Source: Alphaproteobacteria bacterium
GTDB taxonomy: Bacteria > Pseudomonadota > Alphaproteobacteria > GCA-2731375
DNA length: 44,372 nucleotides
NCBI GenBank assembly: GCA_016869175.1
Contig: VGEV01000011.1
Location: forward strand, 1 to 44,372
Direction: 5' to 3'
Numbering within the stretch: position 1 is the stretch's first letter; the number at the start of each line of letters is the position of its first letter. The notes beneath the pieces are model-generated. The model was not told the DNA's origin. It saw only the letters and a list, made by a program, of their open reading frames with translations, and made no database searches. The position numbers and the translations under genes were made by a program. Shown in pieces: positions 1 through 8,160 of this stretch.

Positions 1-51
1 GGCGATCTTCGCCTTGAATGCCGCATCAAACTTCCGTCTTGTCTTCGCCAT
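1..51 (-). CDS. IS3-family transposase OrfA, N-terminal fragment cut by window edge
   Basis: Only 17 codons are present before the sequence runs out. The pattern of K/R-rich residues followed by FDAAFKAKIA is typical of the first helix of the OrfA DNA-binding subunit in IS3 elements, where OrfA and OrfB are usually joined by a -1 frameshift. A purine-rich Shine-Dalgarno lies about 5 bases upstream of the ATG. Nothing can be said about catalytic activity, because the DDE domain would be in OrfB outside the window. Confidence 0.7.
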   Translation of the reverse strand, partial: MAKTRRKFDAAFKAKIA

Positions 52-122
52 CGCTCCCTCCGTCACAATGACGGATCAGAACGCGGCTCCACTCAAGCCC
101 CTGGTCCCAAAACCGGGGTCCA
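1..122 (-). mobile_element. Left end of an IS3-family insertion sequence (partial)
   Basis: The minus strand carries a ribosome-binding sequence (GGAGGGAG) just before an ATG at 49-51. The next 17 codons, running off the window edge, read MAKTRRKFDAAFKAKIA. This is the characteristic basic N-terminus of the small helix-turn-helix OrfA of IS3-family transposases. The 70 bases between this start and the SPFH gene fit the terminal inverted repeat and leader of such an element. The tip is probably near 119-123, where the minus strand reads TGGACCCCGG. The body of the element lies outside the window, so its group and completeness cannot be judged. The outer end is placed by inference: recognisable host coding sequence resumes at about 129. 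Confidence 0.7.
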
Positions 123-128
123 CTTCTC

Positions 129-821
129 TACCAAGTCGTCGACGCCGCGCGCGCAGCCTATGAGGTGAACAACCTGGAAGGCGCCATCGTCAACCTGACC
201 ATGACCAACATCCGCACGGTGATGGGCTCGATGGACCTGGACGAACTGTTGTCCAAGCGCGACGAAATCAACCATCGCCTGCTGCGCGTGGTGGACGAGG
301 CGACCTCGCCCTGGGGCATCAAGGTGACCCGCATCGAGATCAAGGACATCGCCCCGCCGCGCGACCTGGTCGACAGCATGGCGCGGCAGATGAAGGCCGA
401 GCGCGACAAGCGCGCCTCCATCCTGGAGGCCGAGGGGGCGCGGCAGGCCGCCATCCTGCGAGCCGAGGGCGAGAAGCAGGCCGCTATCCTGGAGGCCGAG
501 GGCCGGCGCGAGGCGGCTTTCCGCGACGCCGAAGCGCGCGAACGCGAGGCCGAGGCGGAAGCTAAGGCCACCCACATGGTCTCCGATGCCATCGCCAAGG
601 GCAACGTGCAGGCGATCAACTATTTCGTGGCGCAGCGCTATGTCGATGCGCTGGGCCGGTTCGCGACCTCGCCCAACCAGAAGATCCTGATGCTGCCGGT
701 GGAGGCGGCAAACGTGATCGGCGCCTTGGGCGGCATCGCCGAGATCGCCCGCGAGGCGCTGGGCGGCGATGCGGCGCGCGGCCGGCCGGCGACCGCCACC
801 CGGCCGCCCAACGCCGGCTGA
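129..821 (+). pseudogene. SPFH/stomatin-like (QmcA-type slipin) protein, 5' end lost at IS junction
   Basis: SPFH proteins are membrane-anchored scaffolds that oligomerise and usually pair with an NfeD protein. From about 129 the frame reads [13 protein letters not shown], then [22 protein letters not shown], the well-conserved second half of an SPFH domain. A long Ala/Glu/Arg-rich coiled coil follows (about residues 75-135 of the fragment) with repeats of the form AAILxAEGxx, and then a C-terminal segment typical of the paraslipin/QmcA type. Family members have about 300-330 residues and begin with a transmembrane anchor. Here the anchor and roughly the first 90 residues are missing, replaced by IS sequence. 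The only usable start is a GTG at 165, and the upstream frame closes at 69-71. It is probably non-functional unless the join is an assembly break. nfeD follows 9 bp later. Confidence 0.8.
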
Positions 822-830
822 GGCAGCGCC

Positions 831-1286
831 TTGGGCTTGCTCGCCACCTGGCTGTCGGCGCTCAGCTTCTGGGGCTGGTGGATCATCGCGGCCCTGCTGA
901 TGGCGCTGGAGATGTTCTTCCCCGGCGCCATCTTCCTGTGGATTGGCGTCGCCGCCGGAGTGGTCGGCCTGTTGCTGCTGCTCATGCCGGAGCTGAGCCC
1001 GCAATGGCAGTGGGCGCTGTTCGCGCTGTTGTCGGTGGTGAGCGTGATCGGCGCCAAGCGCTTCTGGCATGGCCGCGCGGTCGAAGGCGACCGGCCGACG
1101 TTGAACCGCCGGGGCGAGCAATATGTCGGCCGCCACTTCACCCTGGAACACGCCATCGTCAACGGCTTCGGCCGGCTGCACGTGGACGACAGCATGTGGA
1201 AGATCGCCGGCCCCGACCTGCCGGCCGGCACGCCCGTTCGCATTGCCGGCACCGATGGCACCACGCTGAAGGTCGAGCGCGCCTGA
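831..1286 (+). CDS. NfeD family membrane protein
   Basis: This 151-residue short-form NfeD protein starts at TTG 831, nine bases after the SPFH stop. The first 75 residues hold two to three hydrophobic segments: a WWIIAALLMALEMFFPGAIFLWIG stretch interrupted by one Pro-Gly turn, then two more. A soluble C-terminal beta-barrel (OB-like) domain of about 65 residues follows, starting near GRAVEGDRPTLNRRG. NfeD proteins are obligate neighbours of SPFH proteins and are thought to help them assemble in the membrane. The gene itself looks intact. Because its partner has lost its 5' end and probably the shared promoter, expression may now depend on the IS or on readthrough. It faces gcvPB tail-to-tail with 12 bp between the stops. 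Confidence 0.85.
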   Translation: MGLLATWLSALSFWGWWIIAALLMALEMFFPGAIFLWIGVAAGVVGLLLLLMPELSPQWQWALFALLSVVSVIGAKRFWHGRAVEGDRPTLNRRGEQYVGRHFTLEHAIVNGFGRLHVDDSMWKIAGPDLPAGTPVRIAGTDGTTLKVERA

Positions 1287-1298
1287 GGCCGGCGGGGT

Positions 1299-2852
1299 CT
1301 ATTCGGCGGCGCGCGGCCGGTCGGGCGGCCGCCAGCGCAGCACCGGCTTGCGCGCGGCCGCCGTCTCGTCGAGCCGTCGGCGCGGCGCCAGATGCGGCGC
1401 GCCGGTGAAACGCTCGGCGCGGCCGGCCGTGGCCTCCGCCGCCAGGTGCCTGAGCGCGGCGATGAACTCCTCCAGGCTGTCCAGCGATTCGGTCTCGGTC
1501 GGCTCGATCAGCAGCGCGCCATGCACCACCAGCGGAAAATACATGGTCATGGGGTGGAAGCCCTCGTCGATCAGGGCCTTGGCGAAGTCGAGCGTGGTCA
1601 CGCCCGTGCCTTTCAGAAAACGGTCGTCGAACAGGCATTCGTGCATGCACGGGCCGGGGAAGCTGGGGCTCAGCACGTCGCCGACGCGCGCCAACACGTA
1701 ATTCGCGGTCAGCACCGCGTCCTCGGCCACTTGCTTCAGACCGTCGCCGCCATGGCTCAGCATGTAGGCGAGCGCCCGGATGAACATGCCCATCTGGCCG
1801 TGGAACGCCTTCATGCGGCCGAAACTTGCCGCGGCCTCGCCCTCGCGCCGCTCGACCAGGCGCAGGCGCTCGCCCTCGCGCAGCAGGAACGGCAGCGGCG
1901 CGTAGGGCGCCAATGCCGCCGCCAGCATGACCGGGCCGCTGCCCGGCCCGCCGCCGCCATGCGGCGTCGAGAAGGTCTTGTGCAGGTTGAGGTGCATGCA
2001 GTCGATGCCGAGGTCGCCCGGCCGCACCCGGCCGACCAGCGCGTTGAAATTGGCGCCGTCGCAATAAACGAAGGCCCCGGCCGCATGCACGGCGGCCGCC
2101 GCCTCGGCGATCTCGTCCTCGAATAGGCCGCAGGTATTGGGATTGGTCAGCATCATCGCCGCCACGTCCGGGCCCAGCCGGGCCTTCAACGCCTGCAAAT
2201 CGACGCGGCCGCGCGCATTGGCCGGCACCGCTTCCACCCGATAGCCGGCCATCGCCGCCGTCGCCGGATTGGTGCCGTGCGCGGAATCGGCCACCAGCAC
2301 GACCTGCCGCTGATCGCCGCCGGCGCGCAGCGCCGCGCGGATGCACAGCAGGCCGCACAGCTCGCCCTGCGCGCCGGCGGCGGGCGTCAGCGCCACGCCC
2401 GGCATGCCGCAGAGGGTGGTCAGCCAATGCGTCAGCTCGTGCATCAGCCGCAACGCGCCTTGCGTCGTCTCCTCGGGCTGCAACGGGTGCAGGTCGGCGA
2501 AGCCCGGTAGCCGCGCCAGCTTCTCGTTCAGCCGCGGGTTATGCTTCATCGTGCACGAGCCCAACGGATAGAGCCCGAGGTCGATGGCATAGTTGCGCCG
2601 CGACAGCCGGACGTAATGGCGCACCACCTGCGGTTCGGCCAGGCCGGGCAGGCCAATCGGCCGCCGGCGCGCCAGCCCGCCCAGGCGCGGCGTCACCGGG
2701 GGCGGCTCCGGCAGGTCGACGCCGCTGCGGCCCTCGGCATCCAGTTCGAAGATCAGCGCCTCCTCGCGGTCCAGGCCGCGATGGCCGGTGGCGGTGACGA
2801 CAGGGCTGGCCGGCGCGCTAGCGGCGCGGGCAAGATCGCTTGAATGGCTCAT
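1299..2852 (-). CDS. gcvPB: Glycine dehydrogenase (decarboxylating) subunit 2
   Basis: This is the C-terminal half of the split P protein of the glycine cleavage system, 517 residues. It carries the pyridoxal-phosphate lysine that decarboxylates glycine and passes the aminomethyl group to lipoylated GcvH in the cytoplasm. The motif [17 protein letters not shown] is present, and the lysine is residue 292. Other family landmarks are the [13 protein letters not shown] stretch near residue 95 and the [10 protein letters not shown] segment. I place the start at ATG 2852, which overlaps the gcvPA stop as ATGA. The frame stays open to 2960, but that extension lies inside gcvPA and resembles nothing. 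It is the last gene of the T-H-PA-PB operon. Confidence 0.95.
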   Translation of the reverse strand: MSHSSDLARAASAPASPVVTATGHRGLDREEALIFELDAEGRSGVDLPEPPPVTPRLGGLARRRPIGLPGLAEPQVVRHYVRLSRRNYAIDLGLYPLGSCTMKHNPRLNEKLARLPGFADLHPLQPEETTQGALRLMHELTHWLTTLCGMPGVALTPAAGAQGELCGLLCIRAALRAGGDQRQVVLVADSAHGTNPATAAMAGYRVEAVPANARGRVDLQALKARLGPDVAAMMLTNPNTCGLFEDEIAEAAAAVHAAGAFVYCDGANFNALVGRVRPGDLGIDCMHLNLHKTFSTPHGGGGPGSGPVMLAAALAPYAPLPFLLREGERLRLVERREGEAAASFGRMKAFHGQMGMFIRALAYMLSHGGDGLKQVAEDAVLTANYVLARVGDVLSPSFPGPCMHECLFDDRFLKGTGVTTLDFAKALIDEGFHPMTMYFPLVVHGALLIEPTETESLDSLEEFIAALRHLAAEATAGRAERFTGAPHLAPRRRLDETAAARKPVLRWRPPDRPRAAE

Positions 2853-4195
2853 CGCAAGGCCTCCTTCAGGCCGTCGACCAGGGCTGTCATGTCGGCCGCC
2901 GTCGTGCATTCGCTGGCGCAAACCAGCAGCAGGTCGGCGAGATCGGCGCGTTCGGGCCAAAGCCGGCTGCCCGGCACGCCCGCCAGCACGCCCCGCCCGG
3001 CCAGGGCCGCGACCAGCGGGGCGGCCGGCCGGCCGAGCCTGAGCGTGAACTCGTTGAAGAAGCTGTCATTCGCCAGCCGCACGCCGGGCAGACCCGCCAG
3101 GCGGTCGGCCAACTGCACCGCTTTCGCGTGATTGAGTTCGGCCAAGCGCCGCAGGCCCGCTTCGCCCAGCAGCGAAAGGTGGATGGTGAAGGCCAGCGCC
3201 ATCAGCCCGGAATTGGTGCAGATATTGGAGGTGGCCTTCTCGCGGCGGATATGCTGTTCGCGGGTCGACAGCGTCAGCACGTAGCCGCGCCGGCCGTCGG
3301 CATCGACCGTCTCGCCGCAAAGCCGCCCCGGCATCTGGCGCACGAAACGCTCGCGGGTCGCGAACAGGCCGAGATGCGGGCCGCCGAAATTGAGCCCTCC
3401 GCCCAGCCCCTGGCCTTCGGCCGCGACGATGTCGGCGCCCATCTCGCCGGGCGAACGCACGAGCCCCAGCGACACCGGCTCGTTCACCACCGCCACCAGC
3501 AGCGCGCCCCTTGCCTGGGCAGCACCGGCCAGCGGCTCAAGGTCGTGCAGGCGGCCGAAAACATCCGGGTTCTGCACCACGAGGCAGGCGGTGTCGCCGT
3601 CCAGGGAGGCGACAAGGTCTTGCCCGCCGTCCGCGTCCGCCGGCAAGGCGGTGGCGCGGAAGCCGGCGAAATCGGTCAGCGTCGCCACCGTGTCGCGGTA
3701 ATGCGGATGCAGGCCGCCCGAGAGCACGGCCTTGTGCCGTCGGGTCAGCCGGGCTGCCATCAGCACGGCCTCGGACGTGGCCGTGGCGCCGTCATAGAGC
3801 GAGGCATTCGCCACCTCCATGCCGGTCAGCAAGGCCACCTGGGTCTGGAATTCGAACAGGTATTGCAGCGTGCCCTGGCTGATCTCCGGCTGGTAGGGCG
3901 TGTAGGACGTCAGGAATTCCGAGCGCTGGATCAGGTGATCGACCGCCGCCGGCACATGGTGGCGATAGGCGCCCGCGCCAAGGAAGAAGGCGGCGCGGCC
4001 GGCGCCCAGGTTGCAGGCCGCCAACTCGGCCAGGTGGCGCTCCACCTCGATCTCGCCCTGGTGCGCCGGCAGCGGCAGGGCCTCGCGCCGGCGCGCGGCA
4101 GCCGGCACGCCGTCATAGAGCGCATCGATCGAAGGCACGCCAATTGCGCGCAGCATATGCGCGCGGTCCCGAGGCGTCAGCGGCAAGTAGCGCAT
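2849..4195 (-). CDS. gcvPA: Glycine dehydrogenase (decarboxylating) subunit 1
   Basis: This is the N-terminal half of the split P protein, 448 residues. With GcvPB it forms the heterotetrameric glycine decarboxylase. The start [15 protein letters not shown] and segments such as [30 protein letters not shown] and [13 protein letters not shown] are typical of the subunit. The frame is open upstream to 4540 but that part overlaps gcvH. The ATG at 4195 shares one base with the gcvH stop (TAATG), which indicates translational coupling. In E. coli P is a single chain. The split form is common in Gram-positives, archaea and several alphaproteobacterial orders. Confidence 0.95.
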   Translation of the reverse strand: MRYLPLTPRDRAHMLRAIGVPSIDALYDGVPAAARRREALPLPAHQGEIEVERHLAELAACNLGAGRAAFFLGAGAYRHHVPAAVDHLIQRSEFLTSYTPYQPEISQGTLQYLFEFQTQVALLTGMEVANASLYDGATATSEAVLMAARLTRRHKAVLSGGLHPHYRDTVATLTDFAGFRATALPADADGGQDLVASLDGDTACLVVQNPDVFGRLHDLEPLAGAAQARGALLVAVVNEPVSLGLVRSPGEMGADIVAAEGQGLGGGLNFGGPHLGLFATRERFVRQMPGRLCGETVDADGRRGYVLTLSTREQHIRREKATSNICTNSGLMALAFTIHLSLLGEAGLRRLAELNHAKAVQLADRLAGLPGVRLANDSFFNEFTLRLGRPAAPLVAALAGRGVLAGVPGSRLWPERADLADLLLVCASECTTAADMTALVDGLKEALR

Positions 4196-4572
4196 TATTG
4201 CAGCCCCTCGACGAAGCGTTGGTATTCGGCGTCGCTCATCAACGCGGCAAACTCGCGCGGATCGGCCAGCCTCAGTCTGAAGAACCAGGCGTCGCCCATG
4301 GCGGCGGCGTTGACCTTGGCCGGCTCGTCGACGATGGCCGCGTTGGTCGCCACCACCTCGCCGCCGACCGGCGCATAGATCTCGGCTGCCGCCTTGACCG
4401 ACTCGACGACCGCCGTCTGCTCGCCCTTGGCGACCTTGCGGCCAATCTCGGGCAGTTCCACGAACACCACATCGCCCAGTTGCTGCTGCGCGTAATCGGT
4501 GATGCCACAGGTGCCGACAGTGCCATCCAGGCGAATCCATTCGTGGTCCTTGGTGAACCGGGTCTCGCTCAT
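4195..4572 (-). CDS. gcvH: Glycine cleavage system H protein
   Basis: This 125-residue lipoyl carrier protein shuttles the aminomethyl intermediate from P to T and then to the lipoamide dehydrogenase (L protein). The lipoylation site is in the VESVKAA motif at Lys60, followed by the [14 protein letters not shown] hairpin of the lipoyl domain. I chose ATG 4572 ([12 protein letters not shown]), the standard H-protein N-terminus. The longer frame up to 4713 runs into gcvT. It lies 22 bp after the gcvT stop. No gene for the L protein is in the window, so it is presumably shared with the 2-oxoacid dehydrogenases elsewhere. Confidence 0.96.
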   Translation of the reverse strand: MSETRFTKDHEWIRLDGTVGTCGITDYAQQQLGDVVFVELPEIGRKVAKGEQTAVVESVKAAAEIYAPVGGEVVATNAAIVDEPAKVNAAAMGDAWFFRLRLADPREFAALMSDAEYQRFVEGLQ

Positions 4573-4594
4573 GCGGGCGTCCTTCTCTGGGCGG

Positions 4595-5710
4595 TCAATC
4601 GCGGTGATAGCGGTGGGCGACGAAGGGCAGGCGGGCGACGGCCGCAGGCAGCGTCTTGCCGCGGACTTCGAGGCCGAGCGGCGTGCCAGGCATGGCCAGC
4701 CCCGCCGGTACATATCCCATGGCGATCGGTCGGTCGGCGCTGGGGCCGAAGCCGCCGCTGCTTACCCGGCCGACGGCATTGCCTTCGGCATCCAGGATGA
4801 CCGCGCCCTCGCGCACCGGCTGGCGGCCCTGCGGCAGCAGGCCGACGCGCCGACGCGCCGGGCCGTGCGCCAGTTCGGCACCGATCCGCGCGGCACCGGG
4901 AAAGCCGCCCTGCTGGCGCCGGCGCTTGCCGATCGACCAGGCCAGGCCCGCTTCCGCCGGGCTCGTCGTCCGATCGATGTCGTGGCCGTAGAGACAGAGG
5001 CCAGCTTCCAGGCGCAGCGTATCGCGCGCGCCGAGGCCGATCGGCTTGACTTCCGCCTGCGACAGAAGTCGGCGCGCCAGGTCGCTCGCGCTCTCGCCCG
5101 GCAGCGAAATCTCGTAACCGTCCTCGCCGGTATAGCCCGACCGGCTGACCCAGCACTCGATGCCGGCGAGCTTGACGGCGTCGGCGGCCATGAATGCCAA
5201 GCGCTCGACCCCCGGCGCCAGCCGCGCCAGCACGGCCGCCGCGGCCGGCCCCTGCAGCGCCAGCAGCGCCCGGTCGGATAACAGCTCGACCCGAACGGCC
5301 GGTTCCAATGCCGCCTTCAGATGCGCGACGTCCGCCGCCTTGCAGCCGGCATTGACCACGAGCAACAGATCGCCCTCGCGTCGCGTCACCATCAAGTCGT
5401 CCAGGATGCCGCCGCCAGCCTCGGTGAACTGCGTATAGCGTTGACGGTTGCCCGCCAGGCCCACGATGTCGCCCGGCACCAGACGTTCCAGCGCGATGTC
5501 GGCACCGGCCCCCAGCAGCCGGACCTGACCCATGTGCGAGACGTCGAACAAGCCGGCCCGATCGCGGGTGTGGCGATGCTCGAAGAGGATGCCGGTCGGA
5601 TACTGCACCGGCATGGCATGGCCGGCGAACGGTACCATCCGGGCGCCAAGTTCAAGATGCAGGTTGTAGAGCGGTGTCCTAAGGGCGTTAGCCAGGGCGT
5701 CTTCGGTCAT
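4595..5710 (-). CDS. gcvT: Glycine cleavage system T protein (aminomethyltransferase)
   Basis: GcvT takes the aminomethyl group from GcvH, releases ammonia and makes 5,10-methylene-tetrahydrofolate. The 371-residue product starts at ATG 5710 (MTEDALANALRTPLYNLH). It shows the GLFDVSHMGQVRLLG segment near residue 50, the conserved SRSGYTGEDGYEI block with its folate-binding residues, and a C-terminal beta-barrel containing GRVSSGGFGPS. The frame is open for a further 400 bases upstream, but that part is the riboswitch leader and is not coding. A GGAG ribosome-binding sequence sits 5-6 bases before the ATG and partly overlaps a segment that can pair with the second glycine aptamer. Confidence 0.95.
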   Translation of the reverse strand: MTEDALANALRTPLYNLHLELGARMVPFAGHAMPVQYPTGILFEHRHTRDRAGLFDVSHMGQVRLLGAGADIALERLVPGDIVGLAGNRQRYTQFTEAGGGILDDLMVTRREGDLLLVVNAGCKAADVAHLKAALEPAVRVELLSDRALLALQGPAAAAVLARLAPGVERLAFMAADAVKLAGIECWVSRSGYTGEDGYEISLPGESASDLARRLLSQAEVKPIGLGARDTLRLEAGLCLYGHDIDRTTSPAEAGLAWSIGKRRRQQGGFPGAARIGAELAHGPARRRVGLLPQGRQPVREGAVILDAEGNAVGRVSSGGFGPSADRPIAMGYVPAGLAMPGTPLGLEVRGKTLPAAVARLPFVAHRYHRD

Positions 5711-5717
5711 GCGAACT

Positions 5718-5776
5718 CCAAGGACAGCGCCGCCGGACCGGGATCGTTCCCGCTCCGTCACCCCGTCTGTCCTTGG
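5718..5776 (-). promoter_or_regulatory. Putative riboswitch expression platform: 10-nt inverted repeat ending at the gcvT Shine-Dalgarno
   Basis: In the mRNA sense (minus strand), CCAAGGACAG at 5776-5767 is exactly complementary to CTGTCCTTGG at 5727-5718, with 39 bases between the arms. The first arm is the conserved 3' end of aptamer 2 (the GGACAG element). The second arm runs into GGAG, the only Shine-Dalgarno before the gcvT ATG at 5710. When glycine closes the aptamer, its 3' strand would be held in P1 and the ribosome site freed. Without glycine the two arms could pair and mask it. The complementarity is visible; the ON-switch mechanism is my inference and matches the usual logic of gcv glycine riboswitches. 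Confidence 0.6.
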
Positions 5777-5985
5777 CACCTGAGACAATCGCCGTGCCAG
5801 ATCGCTCGCCTGGCCCGACTTACGCCCTTCGGTGGAGCCACCCCAGAAGGGCGCCCGCTTTCCAGAGTTCCATCCCCCCGCGGTCCTCTTGCCTGAGAGT
5901 TTCCGGGGTCGTTGCTCCTTCGGCGCCGGCCGCCGCGTCGCCCCGTTCTCGAGGTCACGCGCGCCGGTCTCTTCCGCGGGGATCG
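5762..5985 (-). ncRNA. Tandem glycine riboswitch upstream of gcvT
   Basis: Both aptamers of the classic cooperative glycine riboswitch can be read on the minus strand. Aptamer 1 (about 5982-5876) has a perfect P1 helix formed by CCCCGCGG and CCGCGGGG. It contains GGAAGAGAC, GAAGGAGCAA, then AAACTCTCAGGCA and GAGGACCGC. Aptamer 2 (about 5874-5762) has ACTCTGGAAAG, CCACCGAAGGGCGTAAG, a TCTGGCA element and TCTCAGGTGCC followed by GGACAG. These are the signature segments of the family. The linker is only a few bases. It controls the gcvT-gcvH-gcvPA-gcvPB operon, so catabolism is induced when glycine is abundant. The 44-54 bases after it hold the putative expression platform. Confidence 0.95.
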
Positions 5986-6003
5986 ACTGGCTATGTGGCG
6001 ACG

Positions 6004-6031
6004 ACAATAGAGCGGCCGGTGGCCCTGTCAA
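6004..6031 (-). promoter_or_regulatory. Sigma-70-type promoter of the gcv operon
   Basis: On the minus strand a consensus -35 box TTGACA (6031-6026) is followed after 16 bp by TATTGT (6009-6004). Transcription would start near 5997, about 10-15 bases before the first base of riboswitch aptamer 1, which is the expected arrangement. The other side of this divergent region belongs to argE, for which I see no comparably clear promoter. Confidence 0.65.
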
Positions 6032-6071
6032 CGCATGACGGCTAAAGTCGGGGCGGGGACGGGGGTTGTCG

Positions 6072-7241
6072 ATGCCGGAGAGCTTCACGCCGCGCCGCAT
6101 GCTGGATCGCCTGGTGGCGTTCGACACGACCAGCCGCGATTCAAATCTGCAGCTGATCGAGTTCGTGCGCGGCTATCTCGGCGACTACGGAATCGAGACG
6201 ACGCTGATCCCCGACGAGACCGGCAAGAAGGCCAACCTGTTCGCTACCCTGGGGCCGGCTCGCGATGACGGCATCGTGCTGTCGGGCCATACCGACGTGG
6301 TGCCGGTCGATGGCCAACCGTGGTCGAGCGACCCCTTCCGGACGGCCGAACGCGACGGCAAGCTCTATGGCCGCGGCACCTGCGACATGAAGGGCTTCAT
6401 CGCCACCTGCTTGGCGCTTGTGCCGGAGTTTCTTGCACGCCGCTTGCCGGCGCCGCTGCATTTCGCTTTCTCCTATGATGAGGAGGTCGGCTGCATCGGC
6501 GTGCACGGCATCGTCGCGCATCTGAAGACGCTGGGCTTCCGGCCGAAGGCAGTGATCGTCGGAGAACCGACGGAAATGCGCGTCGTCAACGCGCACAAGG
6601 GCATGTGCGGCATCGACACGCTGATCACCGGCCTGGAGGCGCATTCCAGCCAGCAACACAAGGGGGTGAACGCCATCGTCCAGGCGGGCCGTCTGATCGC
6701 CTATCTCGCCGAACTGCAGGAACGCTTGAAGCGGGAGGGTCCGCACGACCACCGCTTCGATCCGCCCTATACCACCATCGACATTGGCGTGGTCGAGGGC
6801 GGCACGGCCCGCAACATCATTCCGCGCGAAGCCAAGCTGCGCTGGGGCTACCGCGCGTTGCCGGGCAGCGACGACGGCAGCATTCTGGCCGGCTTCCAGC
6901 GCTATGCCGAGGACAGGCTGCTGCCGGAAATGCACCGGGTGGACAAGGCGGCCAGCATTGAGAGCCGGATGGTCGTGAACGCGGCCGGCCTGGCGCCGCG
7001 CGAGGATTCGCCAGCGCAAACGCTCGCGATGTCGCTGGCGGGCGCCAACCAGACCGAGGCGGCGGCCTACTGCACCGAGGCCGGCACGTTCCAGGCCGCG
7101 GGCATCCCCACCATCGTCTGCGGTCCCGGCAACATCCGCGAGGCGCACAAGCCCGACGAGTATCTGGAGCTCTCGCAGCTCGACCTCTGCGCCGATTTCC
7201 TGCGCCGGCTGGCCGATCGCCTGGCCGCCGGGCAGGCGTGA
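6072..7241 (+). CDS. argE: Acetylornithine deacetylase (M20 family)
   Basis: ArgE removes the acetyl group from N-acetylornithine to give ornithine in arginine synthesis; it is a cytoplasmic zinc/cobalt enzyme. The 389-residue protein shows the M20 metal-site motifs in order: SGHTDVVPVDG near residue 75, GRGTCDMKG near 105, SYDEEVGCIG near 135 and VVGEPTEM near 165. A dimerisation domain follows (AHSSQQHKGVNAI). ATG 6072 is preferred because GGGGG lies 6 bases upstream; a TTG at 6066 is an alternative. It is divergent from the gcv operon. M20 enzymes cross-annotate easily (DapE, ArgE, hydantoin-type amidases), but length and motifs fit the alphaproteobacterial ArgE group. Confidence 0.85.
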   Translation: MPESFTPRRMLDRLVAFDTTSRDSNLQLIEFVRGYLGDYGIETTLIPDETGKKANLFATLGPARDDGIVLSGHTDVVPVDGQPWSSDPFRTAERDGKLYGRGTCDMKGFIATCLALVPEFLARRLPAPLHFAFSYDEEVGCIGVHGIVAHLKTLGFRPKAVIVGEPTEMRVVNAHKGMCGIDTLITGLEAHSSQQHKGVNAIVQAGRLIAYLAELQERLKREGPHDHRFDPPYTTIDIGVVEGGTARNIIPREAKLRWGYRALPGSDDGSILAGFQRYAEDRLLPEMHRVDKAASIESRMVVNAAGLAPREDSPAQTLAMSLAGANQTEAAAYCTEAGTFQAAGIPTIVCGPGNIREAHKPDEYLELSQLDLCADFLRRLADRLAAGQA

Positions 7242-7269
7242 GCCGACTGTTTGCCGGAAGGGCCGAGAC

Positions 7270-8051
7270 GTGCGGCGCATCTTGCTGCTGATCGATGGCG
7301 AAGCCGGCTGCCGCCCGATGCTTGCCCAGGCGCTGCGCGTCGGCGAAGTGACCGGCGCCAGCCTGACCGTCGCGCATCCCGCGGTCCCGGCGCCCGGTGC
7401 CATGCTGGACGAGGTGCCGGTCGTGATCGACCGGCCGGCCGATGACAAGGCGTGGGCGGCGTTCCAGGCCGTGTGCGGCGGGCGCGGCGACGCGCGCTAC
7501 CTCGCCTACCGGGCGGGCGGCGGCGACATCGTGGCCACGCTCGGTCCCGGCTACGACCTGATCCTGCTGGAACGCCTGAAGCGCGAAACGGGCGCGGAGG
7601 CAGATCTGTTGAACGCGGCGCTGTTCGAGACCGGCCGGCCTGTGCTGCTGCTGCCAACGACAATGCTGGCCCTGCCGTTCGCTAGGCCGGTGCTGGCTTG
7701 GAACGGCACCGCGATGAATGCCCGCGCCATCCGGTCGGCGCTGCCGCTGCTTCGGCCGACCGGCAACGCCGTGCTGCTGGTCGGCAGCGGCGCCGGCAAG
7801 GCCAATCCGGAACCGTTGCTGGAATATCTGCAAGCGGCGGGAGTGACGGCCGAGGTTCGCTCCTATGCTTCCGAGCGGTTGACCGCGCGCGGCCGCGGCC
7901 GCGCCCTGATCGCCGCCGCGCGTGCGCTGGAGTCCGATCTGCTGGTGACGGGGGCGTTCGGCGCGCGCGCTTCGGGCAGCCGTTTGGCCTGGGCCGTGCC
8001 ACGCGCAAGCTGGTTACCGCCGCGCCGATGCCGCTCTTGCTGCAGAATTAG
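7270..8051 (+). pseudogene. Universal stress protein, broken by an extra GC dinucleotide
   Basis: GTG 7270 (with GGAAGGG upstream) opens a frame that reads like a two-domain UspA-type protein: a beta-strand MRRILLLIDG, then later PVLAWNGTAMNARAIRSALPLL and SDLLVTGAFG. At the (GC)5 tract at 7961-7970 the frame is lost and runs through meaningless sequence to 8148. In the alternative frame the bases immediately after the tract encode FGQPFGLGRATRKLV and TAAPMPLLLQN, the expected Usp C-terminus, ending at 8051. Removing one GC unit restores 260 codons and a correctly spaced GAFG-14 residues pattern. So either the gene is a recent pseudogene, the tract is variable, or the read is wrong. The function would be a nucleotide-binding stress protein downstream of argE. 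Confidence 0.8.
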
Positions 8052-8160
8052 CGCGGTGTCCGATCCGATCGATCGGCGCCGACCGCGCCGCACTCATGGG
8101 TGTGGGGCAATGGCTTCCGGCGACACCGAACCTGCCGGTTCGCTTTGAGCGGAAATTGCC

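Noticed and set aside
2840-4378. 512-codon plus-strand frame across gcvPA
   Set aside because: It is a shadow of gcvPA; no start context or motif.
4595-6127. N-terminally extended GcvT starting near 6127
   Set aside because: The extra region is the glycine riboswitch, promoter and leader; GcvT family similarity begins at 5710.
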